DNA of 64,000 nucleotides from Martinezella dioscoreae (GTDB lineage: Bacteria; Pseudomonadota; Alphaproteobacteria; Rhizobiales; Rhizobiaceae): NCBI RefSeq assembly GCF_009176305.1, contig NZ_BLAJ01000002.1, forward strand, positions 62,001 through 126,000. The letters run 5' to 3'. Below, piece after piece: positions 40,476-49,745 of the stretch. The notes beneath the pieces were generated by a model. It was not told the DNA's origin. It searched no databases and was given only the letters and a program-made list of their open reading frames with translations. Every line of letters begins with the position of its first letter. Positions within the stretch are counted from its first letter, which is position 1. Position numbers and translations under genes: made by a program.

Positions 40476-43400
40476 ATGTTCAAGAAAATACTAATCGCCA
40501 ATCGCGGCGAGATCGCCGTCCGGATCATCGGGACGTTGCGACGTATGGGCATTGCCTCCGTCGCCGTCTATTCCGATGCGGACCGCTTCTCCAAGGCATC
40601 CCTGATGGCCGACGAAGCCGTCAGGCTTGGCCCGGCGCCCGCCTTGGAAAGCTATCTCAATGCCGACGCCGTCATTGCCGCCTGCAAGGCAACCGGTGCC
40701 GAGGCCGTGCATCCAGGCTACGGATTCCTGTCGGAGAATATCTCCTTCGCCGAACGACTGGCAAAGGAAGGCATCGTCTTCATCGGGCCGACGGCGGACA
40801 ATATCGCCGCCTTCGGGCTCAAACACACGGCGCGAGAACTGGCGCGTGCGAGCGGAGTTCCGCTACTACCGGGCAGCGACCTCGTCGAAACGAGCGAAGC
40901 GGCGCTCGCGGCCGCGGCGGAAATCGGCTACCCGGTCATGCTGAAATCGACAGCCGGCGGCGGCGGCATCGGCATGCAGCTTTGCGACGATGCCGCAAGT
41001 CTGAAGGCTGCCTTCGACAGCGTGCAACGCACGGCAAAAGCCAGCTTCGGCGATGCCCGCGTCTATCTGGAGCGCTTTGTCTCGCGGGCGAGGCATGTCG
41101 AGGTTCAGATCTTCGGCGACGGCAAGGGTCGGGTGATCGCGCTTGGCGAACGCGACTGCTCGTTGCAGCGCCGGAACCAGAAGGTGATCGAGGAGACGCC
41201 CGCGCCGGGCCTGTCGCCTTCCGTGCGCGAACGCCTGCATGCAGCGGCGGTGGCGCTCGGCACCTCCGCCCATTATCGCTCCGCCGGCACAGTCGAATTC
41301 ATCTATGATCCCGCGCGGGAGGAATTCTACTTCCTCGAGGTCAATACCAGGCTTCAGGTCGAACATCCGGTCACCGAGGCCGTCTATGGCATCGATCTCG
41401 TCGAGTGGATGATCCGCGAGGCCGCTGGCGAAGAAGTGATAACAGGCAATGACCGGCTTGTTCCGAAGGGTGCCGCGATCGAGGCGCGCATCTATGCGGA
41501 GATGCCGCATGCTGGCTTCCGGCCAAGCGCCGGCCTTTTGACCGAAGTCACTTTTCCGGAAGGCACGCGCGTCGACGGCTGGATCGAGACGGGCACGGAA
41601 GTCACCCCTTATTACGACCCCATGCTCGCCAAGATGATCGTGGCAGCCGAAGACCGGCCGGCCGCGATCGAGAAGCTGAAGCTTGCACTTGCGCAAAGCT
41701 CCATCACCGGCATCGAAACCAATCTCGACTATCTGAAGGCCATCGCCGGATCCGATCTGCTCGCCAGCGCCAATGTGGCGACGACGGCGCTGAAGGATTT
41801 TCTCTTCGTGCCCGATGTGATCGAGGTGGTGGCGCCCGGCGCGCAATCGAGCATCCAGGAGCTTCCCGGCAGGCTGGGGCTCTGGCACGTCGGCGTGCCG
41901 CCGAGCGGGCCGATGGACGAGCGTTCGTTCCGCCATGCCAACAGGCTGGTCGGCAATGCCGACGAAACCGCCGCCCTCGAGCTAACCGTCTCGGGACCGG
42001 TGCTCAAGATCTTCTCCGACGTGACGATCGCGCTCGCCGGCGCTCGCATGCCGATGACTCTCGACGGCGTTCCGTTACCCCACGACGAAGCCGTTATCGC
42101 CAAGGCAGGGCAGACGCTTGCCATTGGCGCCATAGAAGGCCCGGGCCAGCGCGCCTATCTCGCCGTTGCGGGTGGTTTTGCCGCGCCGCTTATGCTCGGC
42201 TCCAGGGCAACCTTCGGCCTCGGTCGCTTCGGGGGCCATGCCACCGGCACGCTTCAAACAGGCCATGTGTTGCGGTTGGCACGCACACCTCAGCCTAAAG
42301 TCAAGCCGGCGGACCTGCCCGCAGCCCTCACCCGCACCTGGAAGGTCGGCGTCGTCTACGGACCGCACGGCGCGCCGGACTTCTTTCTGAACGAAGACAT
42401 CGAAACGCTGTTTTCGAACGAATATGAGGTGCATTTCAACAGCGCCCGCACCGGTGTCCGTCTGATTGGCCCCACGCCCAAATGGGCGCGCAGCGATGGC
42501 GGCGAGGCTGGCCTCCACCCCTCCAATCTTCACGACAATGCCTACGCCATCGGCGCGATCGACTTCACCGGCGATATGCCGATCATTCTCGGCCCGGATG
42601 GACCGAGCCTCGGCGGCTTCGTCTGCCCGGCTGTCATCGCGCGCGACGAGCAATGGAAGATGGGCCAGTTCAAGCCGGGCGACAAAATTCGTTTTCACCC
42701 GGTGGCGCGTAGTGAAGACGCCATCGCCGGCCCAACTGTTCGCCGCGTGCCAGAAGAAACCGGATCGGCAATCGTCGGTCAGAACCAGCGTGGCCCAGTG
42801 CCCGTCGTCTATCGCCGGCAGGGTGATGACAATCTGCTCATTGAATACGGACCGATGACGCTTGATATCGCGCTTCGCCTGCGCGTGCATCTGCTTATGC
42901 AGGCAATTATCGAGGCGCGCCTGCCTGGGATCATCGACCTGACGCCTGGCATCCGCTCGCTGCAGATCCACTATGACGGGACGACGCTGACCCGCAATCG
43001 TCTGCTGGGCCTTCTTGCGGAGATCGAGGCTACGCTGCCGGCGGCGCATGAGGTGAAAGTCCCAAGCCGCATCGTGCACCTGCCGCTCTCCTGGAACGAT
43101 CCGCAAGCTGAACTTGCCATGCGCAAATATCAGGAGCTCGTGCGTCCGAATGCACCATGGTGCCCTTCCAACATCGAGTTCATCCGCCGCATCAACGGCC
43201 TGCCCGACGAGCAGGCAGTGCGCGACATCGTCTTCGATGCCAGCTATCTCGTGCTCGGCCTTGGCGATGTCTATCTCGGGGCTCCGGTCGCAACGCCGGT
43301 CGATCCGCGACATCGGCTGGTGACGACGAAATACAATCCGGCGCGCACCTGGACACCGGAAAACGCCGTCGGCATCGGCGGAGCCTATATGTGCATCTAT

Positions 43401-44012
43401 GGCATGGAGGGACCGGGCGGCTACCAGCTCTTTGGCCGCACGATCCAGGTGTGGAACAGTTGGCGGCAGACGCCGGCCTTCGCCAAGGGCAAGCCGTGGC
43501 TTCTCAATTTCTTCGATCAGATCCGCTTCTTTCCCGTCACCCATGAAGAGCTCAATGAAGCGCGTGCGGCCTTCCCGCACGGCGGCTATCCGATCAAGAT
43601 CGAGGAGACGGAATTCTCCTACGCTGCCTACGAGGCCGGTCTCGCACGCGAGGCCGCTGCAATCAGTGCCTTCAAGTCCAGGCAGCAGGCTGCCTTCGAG
43701 GCGGAAAGGCAACGCTGGAAGGAGTTGGGGCTCGACAGCTTTTCCGTTGACGAAGGGACAGGCCCTGCCCTTGCCGGGGATATACCGGAAGGTTGCTTCG
43801 GCATCGAAAGCGCGGTGCCCGGCAATGTCTGGAAAATACTCATCGAGGAGGGCCAGCCGGTTGCAGCCGGCGATACTTTGGCCATCATCGAGTCGATGAA
43901 AATGGAAATTAACGTCACCGCCCATGCCGCGGGACGCGTCCGCGATCTGCGCGCAGCACCTGGGCGCAACGTCAAGGCCGGCGACGTTCTCGTCATTCTG
44001 GAGGAAATCTGA
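40476..44012 (+). CDS. Biotin-dependent guanidine/urea carboxylase
   Basis: An 1178-residue single-chain carboxylase. Order: biotin carboxylase (about 1-445; ILIANRGEIAVRII, HPGYGFLSEN, the ATP-grasp segment GGGGIGMQL, FLEVNTRLQVEHPVTE). Then the carboxyltransferase part with KipA- and KipI-like halves (about 480-1000; GRLGLWHVGVPPSGPMD; LLIEYGPMTLDIALRLRVH). A C-terminal region follows and then a biotinyl domain with the biotin Lys near residue 1142 in ESMKME. The same architecture serves urea and guanidine. The riboswitch and UAAP genes favour guanidine, giving carboxyguanidine. The ATG at 40476 is chosen since MFKKILIANRGE is the universal start. Confidence 0.95.
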   Translation: MFKKILIANRGEIAVRIIGTLRRMGIASVAVYSDADRFSKASLMADEAVRLGPAPALESYLNADAVIAACKATGAEAVHPGYGFLSENISFAERLAKEGIVFIGPTADNIAAFGLKHTARELARASGVPLLPGSDLVETSEAALAAAAEIGYPVMLKSTAGGGGIGMQLCDDAASLKAAFDSVQRTAKASFGDARVYLERFVSRARHVEVQIFGDGKGRVIALGERDCSLQRRNQKVIEETPAPGLSPSVRERLHAAAVALGTSAHYRSAGTVEFIYDPAREEFYFLEVNTRLQVEHPVTEAVYGIDLVEWMIREAAGEEVITGNDRLVPKGAAIEARIYAEMPHAGFRPSAGLLTEVTFPEGTRVDGWIETGTEVTPYYDPMLAKMIVAAEDRPAAIEKLKLALAQSSITGIETNLDYLKAIAGSDLLASANVATTALKDFLFVPDVIEVVAPGAQSSIQELPGRLGLWHVGVPPSGPMDERSFRHANRLVGNADETAALELTVSGPVLKIFSDVTIALAGARMPMTLDGVPLPHDEAVIAKAGQTLAIGAIEGPGQRAYLAVAGGFAAPLMLGSRATFGLGRFGGHATGTLQTGHVLRLARTPQPKVKPADLPAALTRTWKVGVVYGPHGAPDFFLNEDIETLFSNEYEVHFNSARTGVRLIGPTPKWARSDGGEAGLHPSNLHDNAYAIGAIDFTGDMPIILGPDGPSLGGFVCPAVIARDEQWKMGQFKPGDKIRFHPVARSEDAIAGPTVRRVPEETGSAIVGQNQRGPVPVVYRRQGDDNLLIEYGPMTLDIALRLRVHLLMQAIIEARLPGIIDLTPGIRSLQIHYDGTTLTRNRLLGLLAEIEATLPAAHEVKVPSRIVHLPLSWNDPQAELAMRKYQELVRPNAPWCPSNIEFIRRINGLPDEQAVRDIVFDASYLVLGLGDVYLGAPVATPVDPRHRLVTTKYNPARTWTPENAVGIGGAYMCIYGMEGPGGYQLFGRTIQVWNSWRQTPAFAKGKPWLLNFFDQIRFFPVTHEELNEARAAFPHGGYPIKIEETEFSYAAYEAGLAREAAAISAFKSRQQAAFEAERQRWKELGLDSFSVDEGTGPALAGDIPEGCFGIESAVPGNVWKILIEEGQPVAAGDTLAIIESMKMEINVTAHAAGRVRDLRAAPGRNVKAGDVLVILEEI

Positions 44013-45823
44013 TGCTGCCCACTATCCTTGACCTTACCTCCCTGCGAGACGCGTATAAGGCAGGCTTTTCACCGCTCGACATGGTGGAGGAAATCATAGC
44101 CCGATGCGGGGCATCCGATGATCCGGCAATCTTCATTACGCTGGCATCTCCAGAGGCGTTGCGAGCTGCGGCAACAGACTTGCTGGCGAAGGTACCCGAG
44201 CCCAACAGCCTGCCGCTCTGGGGCATCCCCTTCGCAGTCAAGGACAATATCGACGTCGCAGGTCTGCCGACGACGGCCGCCTGCCCGGCCTTTGCCTACC
44301 ATCCCCAGGCGGACGCAACCGTGGTTGCGCGTCTGAAGGCTGCCGGTGCCATCGTCATCGGCAAGACTAATCTCGACCAGTTCGCAACCGGCCTCAATGG
44401 CACCCGCTCGCCTTATGGTGCGCCCCGCTCGGTTTTCGATCGCGCTTATGTCTCCGGCGGCTCCAGTTCCGGTTCGGCCGTTGCCGTAGCCGCTGGCCTT
44501 GCCAGCTTCTCGCTGGGAACCGATACGGCAGGCTCCGGCCGGGTACCGGCTGCCTTCAACAACCTCGTCGGCATCAAGCCGACGCCGGGTCTCGTTCCCA
44601 ATGTCGGAGTGGTGCCGGCTTGCCGCAGCGTCGATGTCGTCACCGTGTTCGCAGCAACAGTCGGTGACGGAGTGGCCATTCGCCGGATCATGGACGGCTA
44701 TGACGCACGAGATCCGTTTTCGCGGGAAGCGACTCCAGCGAGCCTATCGTCGGTGCGCCCGCGCATCGGCGTACTGGACGGAGCCGAGCGCGAATTCTAT
44801 GGCAACAGCCAAGTCGAGGCCCTCTACGACGCCGCCATCGACAGGGCGAGATCGCTCGGCGCGGAGATCGTACCCTTCGACTATGCGCCTTTCCGCCAGG
44901 CTGCCGAACTGCTCTACAGCGGCCCCTGGGTTGCGGAGCGCCTCGCGGCGGTAAAGGACTTCCTTGCAAGCAATGCCAATGATTTCGATCCGACGGTCAG
45001 AACGATCATCGAAGGGGCGAAAGCCTATGACGCGGTTGCGGCCTTCGAAGGCAAGTACAGGCTGGAGGCTCTGCGGCAAAAGACAAAGGTGGAGTGGGAG
45101 AAGGTCGATTTCCTGATGCTGCCGACATCGCCCACAACCTACACCGTCGAGGAAATGCAGGCCGATCCGATCGTCAGAAACAGCCATTTCGGCCGTTATA
45201 CCAATTTCGCCAATCTGCTCGACTGCGCGGCAATTGCCATACCTGCAGGCTTCGATGCCGGCGGCCATCTGCCAGCGGGTGTGATGCTCGTCGGGCCTGC
45301 TTTTACGGACGATGCTTTGGCGCCTTTCGCCGATGCCATGCATCGAGCGGCGAATAGCGGGATGGGTAGGGATCGCATGGCGGCACTGCTGGATAACAGC
45401 CGTGTGACACCTGAAGCCGCCGACGTCGTTCCCATCGTCGTTGTCGGCGCACATCTGACCGATATGCCGCTCAACCATGAACTCACCGGAAACGGCGGCT
45501 ACAGGATGAAGGCGGGACGGACAGATGGCAGTTATCGGCTTTTCGCACTTTCCGGAACAGTGCCTCCGAAGCCGGGATTGGTGCGCGATCCCGGCTTTGC
45601 CGGCAACGGTATCGAAATCGAGGTCTGGGCCTTGCCGCCTGCGGCATTCGCCCACTTCGTCCAGAACATCCCGGCGCCGCTGGGGATCGGTAAGATCCTG
45701 CTTGAAGATGGCAGCCATGTTTCTGGATTCCTCTGCGAGAGCCACGCCGTAGCTGACGCTAGAGACATCACCGAATTTGGTGGCTGGCGAAATTTCATTC
45801 GTGCTGCCGATGCCACAGGTTAA
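44012..45823 (+). CDS. atzF: Allophanate hydrolase
   Basis: A 603-residue amidase-signature enzyme. The catalytic Lys is in IPFAVKDNIDVAG, and the Ser pair lies in YVSGGSSSGSAVAVAAG with the DTAGSGRVPAA loop. The C-terminal domain (about 470-600, GGYRMKAGRTDGSYRLFALS) is that of full-length AtzF/DUR1,2-type proteins and handles the decarboxylation step. It cleaves allophanate to ammonia and CO2, the last step of the guanidine route. Its ATG overlaps the carboxylase stop by one base (TGATG). It is the last gene of the riboswitch-controlled operon. Confidence 0.95.
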   Translation: MLPTILDLTSLRDAYKAGFSPLDMVEEIIARCGASDDPAIFITLASPEALRAAATDLLAKVPEPNSLPLWGIPFAVKDNIDVAGLPTTAACPAFAYHPQADATVVARLKAAGAIVIGKTNLDQFATGLNGTRSPYGAPRSVFDRAYVSGGSSSGSAVAVAAGLASFSLGTDTAGSGRVPAAFNNLVGIKPTPGLVPNVGVVPACRSVDVVTVFAATVGDGVAIRRIMDGYDARDPFSREATPASLSSVRPRIGVLDGAEREFYGNSQVEALYDAAIDRARSLGAEIVPFDYAPFRQAAELLYSGPWVAERLAAVKDFLASNANDFDPTVRTIIEGAKAYDAVAAFEGKYRLEALRQKTKVEWEKVDFLMLPTSPTTYTVEEMQADPIVRNSHFGRYTNFANLLDCAAIAIPAGFDAGGHLPAGVMLVGPAFTDDALAPFADAMHRAANSGMGRDRMAALLDNSRVTPEAADVVPIVVVGAHLTDMPLNHELTGNGGYRMKAGRTDGSYRLFALSGTVPPKPGLVRDPGFAGNGIEIEVWALPPAAFAHFVQNIPAPLGIGKILLEDGSHVSGFLCESHAVADARDITEFGGWRNFIRAADATG

Positions 45824-46026
45824 ATGAAGGAGAAGCAGGATGAGAAAGACCCTCTTACGGGCATTGCAGATCGTTCTTCATGGCCTGACTGCGAGAACCC
45901 AGGCAATTGGCAGCCTTGATCGGCCTCAGTTTCACTCCGCTCGTAGCGAGGCATGGTCAGAGACCGATTAAACGCTTCGGACGAGAACATCTCGCAGACT
46001 TGAGGGATGGCCGGAAAACACCAATA

Positions 46027-46061
46027 AGCGAGTGCAGGCACACGAGAAGACTGCACTCGCT
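46027..46061. repeat. 11-bp perfect stem with 13-base loop
   Basis: AGCGAGTGCAG at 46027-46037 and CTGCACTCGCT at 46051-46061. No T-run follows, so a Rho-independent terminator is unlikely. It may be the end of the guanidine transcript, a small structured RNA or a mobile-element remnant. Confidence 0.45.
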
Positions 46062-46105
46062 CGGCCAAGGATTCAGCTCGGCATCCTGCCATCCAGTTGA
46101 ATGGA

Positions 46106-46124
46106 CAACTTTCAAGGAAAGTTG
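46106..46124. repeat. CAACTTTC-AAG-GAAAGTTG palindrome
   Basis: Arms 46106-46113 and 46117-46124 are exact reverse complements around AAG. It has the symmetry of a dimeric-protein binding site, for instance of a lost antitoxin or regulator; the real binder is unknown. Confidence 0.4.
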
Positions 46125-46205
46125 CAAACGGCTACTTTCCTCCCGATGGGATTTCTTGCATCGGCAACCCATGGCGAAGGTGCGTCGGCAACGCCTGACA
46201 ACAGA

Positions 46206-46436
46206 TCAAACACAGCGCTCAAATTTCGCAGGCACCCGGATATCCGGCAAATCCCGCGGAAAATCCCTCGCATTGCGAGTGACCAGCAACATCGAGTGAA
46301 TCTTGTTTGTTGCCCGGATAATGACTTAGAGCAGCCTGATGCGGGGAGCTGCCGCAGGGATACCGCACGCCCCCGCCACTGCATTGTCGACGGCGATAAC
46401 GGTAAATCCGGCCGGAGACACGCCTGACCATTCACT
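46206..46436 (-). pseudogene. VapC-like PIN-domain toxin, decayed remnant
   Basis: On the minus strand one frame, read through a TAA at 46326-46328, gives the C-terminal half of a PIN-domain toxin: FTVIAVDNAVAGACG, then VIIRATNKIHSMLLVTRNAR and DFPRDLPDIRVP. VapC/FitB proteins have the same order: VDEAVA, DALIAATA, hgLTLVTRN, DF. The N-terminal half with the first acidic residues is missing and the frame carries an internal stop. It is therefore a dead toxin gene; no antitoxin gene was recognised to its right. Confidence 0.6.
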
Positions 46437-46570
46437 ATCTCCGACGATCGGCAACAGCAGTCACTATTGACAAGTTGCCCCGTATATCCCTTGATATGCC
46501 TTATCCGAGATAACAGACAGATGTCCGGAATATTGGATTATTCGAAAGCCATTAACCAAGGGGAACAACC

Positions 46571-47413
46571 ATGACCATTTCCTTGCGCGTCGGCCTGATG
46601 TCGCTGGCCGCCGCCGCACTCCTCTCTTCCACGCCCGTTCTCGCCGACGGCAGCAAGCTCGATGAGGTGCTTGCGCGCGGTCACCTCGTTCTTGGAACCG
46701 GCAGCACGAACGCGCCGTGGCACTTCAAGAGCGCTGACGACAAGCTGCAGGGCTTCGACGTCGACATGGGTCACATCATCGCCAAGGCCCTGTTCGGCGA
46801 CCCCGACAAGATCGAGTATGTCAATCAGTCGTCCGATGCCCGAATTCCAAATATCACCACCAACAAGGTCGATATCACCTGCCAGTTCATGACCGTGACC
46901 GGCGAGCGCGCCCAGCAGGTGGCCTTCACCATTCCCTATTATCGTGAAGGCGTCGGCCTGATGCTGAAGGCCGATGGCCAGTATGCCGACTATGCGGCAT
47001 TGAAGGCGGCAGGCTCTTCCGTCACGGTCTCCGTTCTGCAGAACGTCTATGCGGAATCCATGGTTCATGCCGCCCTTCCGGACGCAAAGGTCGACCAATA
47101 TGAATCCGTCGATCTGATCTATCAGGCGCTGGAATCCGGCCGCGCCGACGCGGTTGCGACCGACCAGTCATCACTCGCCTGGTACATGACGCAGAACCCG
47201 GGCCGCTACAAGGACGCCGGCTATGGCTGGAACCCGCAGACCTATGCCTGCGCGGTTAAGCGCGGCGACCAGGATTGGCTGAACTTCGTCAATACCGCTC
47301 TTCATGAAGCGATGACCGGCGTCGAATTCGATAGCTACGCCAAGTCCTACAAGACCTGGTTCGGCAAGGACCTGACCCCACCACAGATCGGCTTCCCGGT
47401 CGAATACAAGTAA
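46571..47413 (+). CDS. Polar amino acid ABC transporter substrate-binding protein (family 3)
   Basis: A 280-residue periplasmic protein with a signal peptide (about 1-25, LMSLAAAALLSSTPVLA). It has the SBP_bac_3 fold: LVLGTGSTNAPWHFKSADDK, LQGFDVDMGHIIAKALFG, DITCQFMTVTGERAQQVAFT, IPYYREGVGLML. Such proteins bind polar amino acids, opines or amines. CAAGGGGAACAACC precedes the ATG. It opens a four-gene importer operon followed by an IclR regulator. An 11-bp stem-loop follows the gene. Confidence 0.92.
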   Translation: MTISLRVGLMSLAAAALLSSTPVLADGSKLDEVLARGHLVLGTGSTNAPWHFKSADDKLQGFDVDMGHIIAKALFGDPDKIEYVNQSSDARIPNITTNKVDITCQFMTVTGERAQQVAFTIPYYREGVGLMLKADGQYADYAALKAAGSSVTVSVLQNVYAESMVHAALPDAKVDQYESVDLIYQALESGRADAVATDQSSLAWYMTQNPGRYKDAGYGWNPQTYACAVKRGDQDWLNFVNTALHEAMTGVEFDSYAKSYKTWFGKDLTPPQIGFPVEYK

Positions 47414-47420
47414 TGGCCGA

Positions 47421-47446
47421 GCGGAGCGGGACATCTCCCGCTCCGC
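47421..47446 (+). repeat. Intercistronic 11-bp stem-loop after the binding-protein gene
   Basis: GCGGAGCGGGA at 47421-47431 and TCCCGCTCCGC at 47436-47446 around CATC, eight bases after the stop. No T-run. It probably stabilises the upstream message. Confidence 0.55.
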
Positions 47447-47469
47447 CAGTCTGAAAGGGGCGGCCCGAC

Positions 47470-48132
47470 ATGGGTTACACGCTGAATTTTGCCGCCGTCT
47501 GGCGCAATTTTGATTTTCTTATGAGCGGTCTGGCGCTCAGCCTCGGCCTGGCGATCATATCGATTCTGATTGGCGCCTTAATCGGCCTGATCCTCGCCTT
47601 CGCGCTGACATCGAAAAACCGCGCAGCCATGATCCCGGCGCAGGTCTATGTGACCGTGATCCGAAACCTGCCGATCCTGGTGCTGGTGCTGTTCGCCTTC
47701 TTCGCCTTGCCGCAGATGGGCTTTCGGCTGGACAAGATCAAAAGCTTCGTCCTGGTCCTTTCCATCTATTCTGGCGCCTATCTTGCTGAAGTGTTTCGCG
47801 CAGGATTGCTGTCGATCCCGAAAGGTCTTTCAGAGGCGGGTCTGGCAATCGGCCTGACGCCAATGCAGATTCGCGGATCGATCATCGCTCCGCTGATGCT
47901 GCGAAACGTGCTTCCGTCGCTGTCTTCGACCATCATTTCGCTGTTCAAGGATACCTCGCTTGCAGCCGCCATTGCTGTGCCGGAGCTGACATTCGCTGCC
48001 CGCAAGATCAACGTCGAGAGCTTTCGCGTCATCGAAACCTGGATGGTCACATCAGCTATTTACGTAGCAACCTGCTTCCTCATCGCCGCGCTGATGCGTT
48101 TCGTCGAGCGCAGGCTGGCTTTGCCGAGGTAA
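47470..48132 (+). CDS. Amino acid ABC transporter permease (HisM/HisQ type), first
   Basis: A 220-residue permease with about five helices and the family signature: VTVIRNLPILVLVLFAFFAL, YSGAYLAEVFRAGLLSIPKG, LSEAGLAIGLTPMQIRGSII. The conserved EVFRAGLLSIPKGxxEAG loop contacts the ATPase. It forms a heterodimer with the permease encoded next, six bases downstream. AAAGGGGCGG lies before the ATG. Confidence 0.93.
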   Translation: MGYTLNFAAVWRNFDFLMSGLALSLGLAIISILIGALIGLILAFALTSKNRAAMIPAQVYVTVIRNLPILVLVLFAFFALPQMGFRLDKIKSFVLVLSIYSGAYLAEVFRAGLLSIPKGLSEAGLAIGLTPMQIRGSIIAPLMLRNVLPSLSSTIISLFKDTSLAAAIAVPELTFAARKINVESFRVIETWMVTSAIYVATCFLIAALMRFVERRLALPR

Positions 48133-48138
48133 TACCGG

Positions 48139-48798
48139 ATGTCTCATAGTTTTCTCGAACAACTCTGGATCGCCCGCTACGTCATCATCAACGGGCTCGG
48201 CGTGACGGTATCGATTTCCCTTCTTGCCATTCTTGCCGGTTCCATCGTCGGTGTCTTCGTTGGCCTCGCGCTCGTCTACGGCGGAGCCATTCTGCGCCTT
48301 TTGATCCGGGCCTATACCGACATCATCCGTGGTACGCCCGTACTGGTTCTCGTGCTGGCAAGCTATTACGTCTCTTCCGCAGTAGGTCTTGATTTGGGGC
48401 CTTTTTCCGCAGGCGTTCTTGCCCTGGCGATCTTCTGTTCATCGCATGTCGGCGAGATCGTGCGCGGCGCGCTGCAGGCCATTCCGAAAGGTCAGACGGA
48501 GGCGGCCAAGGCGATCGGCCTCACCTTCACCCAGACCTTCACTTCGGTCCTGTGGCCGCAAGCGATGCGCCAGTGCCTGCCGGCTTGGGTGAATACGGCA
48601 GCCGAGATGGTCAAGGCATCGACATTGCTTTCCGTCATCGGCGTCGCCGAACTGCTGCTGCGCACGCAGGAGATCATCTCCCGCAATTTCATGAGCCTCC
48701 AGTTCTATTTCCTGGCTGGCGGCCTCTATTTCATCGTCAACTTCGCTATCGAGCGCTTCGGCAAATATGTCGAGCACAAGACCGCACTGCCGTCCTGA
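48139..48798 (+). CDS. Amino acid ABC transporter permease (HisM/HisQ type), second
   Basis: A 219-residue permease similar in plan to the first: [60 protein letters not shown] and [19 protein letters not shown]. The EAA loop is intact. The two half-size permeases are typical of polar amino acid importers with two different membrane subunits. The ATPase gene follows 13 bases after its stop. Confidence 0.93.
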   Translation: MSHSFLEQLWIARYVIINGLGVTVSISLLAILAGSIVGVFVGLALVYGGAILRLLIRAYTDIIRGTPVLVLVLASYYVSSAVGLDLGPFSAGVLALAIFCSSHVGEIVRGALQAIPKGQTEAAKAIGLTFTQTFTSVLWPQAMRQCLPAWVNTAAEMVKASTLLSVIGVAELLLRTQEIISRNFMSLQFYFLAGGLYFIVNFAIERFGKYVEHKTALPS

Positions 48799-48811
48799 GG
48801 AGATCGGACCG

Positions 48812-49582
48812 ATGGGCAAGACAATTCTAGACATTCAGGGCCTGCGCAAGACCTATGGCCAGCACGAGGTTCTCAAGGGCGTCGACTGCACGGTGGAGGA
48901 AGGCGAGGTCATTTCCATCATCGGTTCGTCGGGTTCCGGCAAGACGACGATGTTACGCTGCATCAACATGCTGGAGGAATTCCAGGCGGGCAAGATCAGC
49001 CTCGATGGCGAGGAGATCGGCTATCACGCCGACGGCGGCACCCGCCGCCGCAAGAGCGAGAAGGAGATTGCCCGCCAGCGCGCACTCACTGGCATGGCCT
49101 TCCAGCAATTCAATCTCTTTCCGCACATGACCGCCGCCGAGAACGTGATGCTCGGCCTCGTCAAGGTGAAGAAGATGTCGAAGCCGGATGCACGCGTCGT
49201 CGCGGAAAAATGGCTCGAGCGCGTGGGCCTTGCTGCCCGCGCCAATTATTATCCGGGCCAGCTCTCGGGTGGCCAGCAGCAGCGCGTTGCGATTGCCCGA
49301 GCGATTGCCATGGCGCCTCGGCTGATGCTGTTCGACGAAGTGACGTCGGCCCTCGACCCGGAACTGGTTGGCGAAGTTCTTCAAGTCATCAAGGGGCTTG
49401 CCGCCGACGGCATGACGATGCTGCTGGTCACCCATGAAATGCGCTTTGCCTATGAGGTCTCCTCGCGCGTCATCTTCATGAACCAGGGCGTCATCTGCGA
49501 AGAAGGCGATCCGAAGGACATGTTCGCGCGTCCGAAGACGGAGCGGCTTGCCGAATTCCTCAAGACCTCGAGTTTCAATTGA
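48812..49582 (+). CDS. Amino acid ABC transporter ATPase (GlnQ/HisP type)
   Basis: A 256-residue ATPase: Walker [11 protein letters not shown], a HisP-like insertion rich in Arg/Lys ([20 protein letters not shown]), Q-loop [18 protein letters not shown], signature [14 protein letters not shown], Walker [16 protein letters not shown]-loop VTHEMRFA. The insertion is normal for octopine/histidine/lysine importers. The ATG at 48812 has GAGGAG upstream. It ends the importer operon; the IclR gene begins 163 bases later. Confidence 0.95.
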   Translation: MGKTILDIQGLRKTYGQHEVLKGVDCTVEEGEVISIIGSSGSGKTTMLRCINMLEEFQAGKISLDGEEIGYHADGGTRRRKSEKEIARQRALTGMAFQQFNLFPHMTAAENVMLGLVKVKKMSKPDARVVAEKWLERVGLAARANYYPGQLSGGQQQRVAIARAIAMAPRLMLFDEVTSALDPELVGEVLQVIKGLAADGMTMLLVTHEMRFAYEVSSRVIFMNQGVICEEGDPKDMFARPKTERLAEFLKTSSFN

Positions 49583-49745
49583 GAGGAAACAACAGCTCGG
49601 CGCAAGCGTTGCGTCATCGCACGCTCGGATGCTATCGCAGCGTCTTGCTGAGATCTGACGGCACCAACGCCGTATAGCCGGCACCATGTGCTGATGCGTC
49701 GCAGCATGCCGGTTGTGGCTGGTATGGGAATATTCGGAGAGAAGC

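Larger units (their letters stand above)
45824..46205. other. Intergenic stretch after atzF, structured but without a gene
   Basis: I find no convincing gene here. The stretch holds two strong inverted repeats (46027-46061 and 46106-46124), listed separately. Together with the decayed toxin gene to its right it looks like a remnant zone between operons. Confidence 0.5.

Noticed and set aside
42075..43925. A 616-codon open frame on the minus strand inside the carboxylase gene
   Set aside because: The plus-strand carboxylase is unambiguous here; the antisense frame has no recognisable motif or ribosome site.
45907..46299. A 130-codon plus-strand frame after atzF
   Set aside because: No motif, no ribosome site, and it crosses two strong palindromes and the decayed toxin gene on the other strand.
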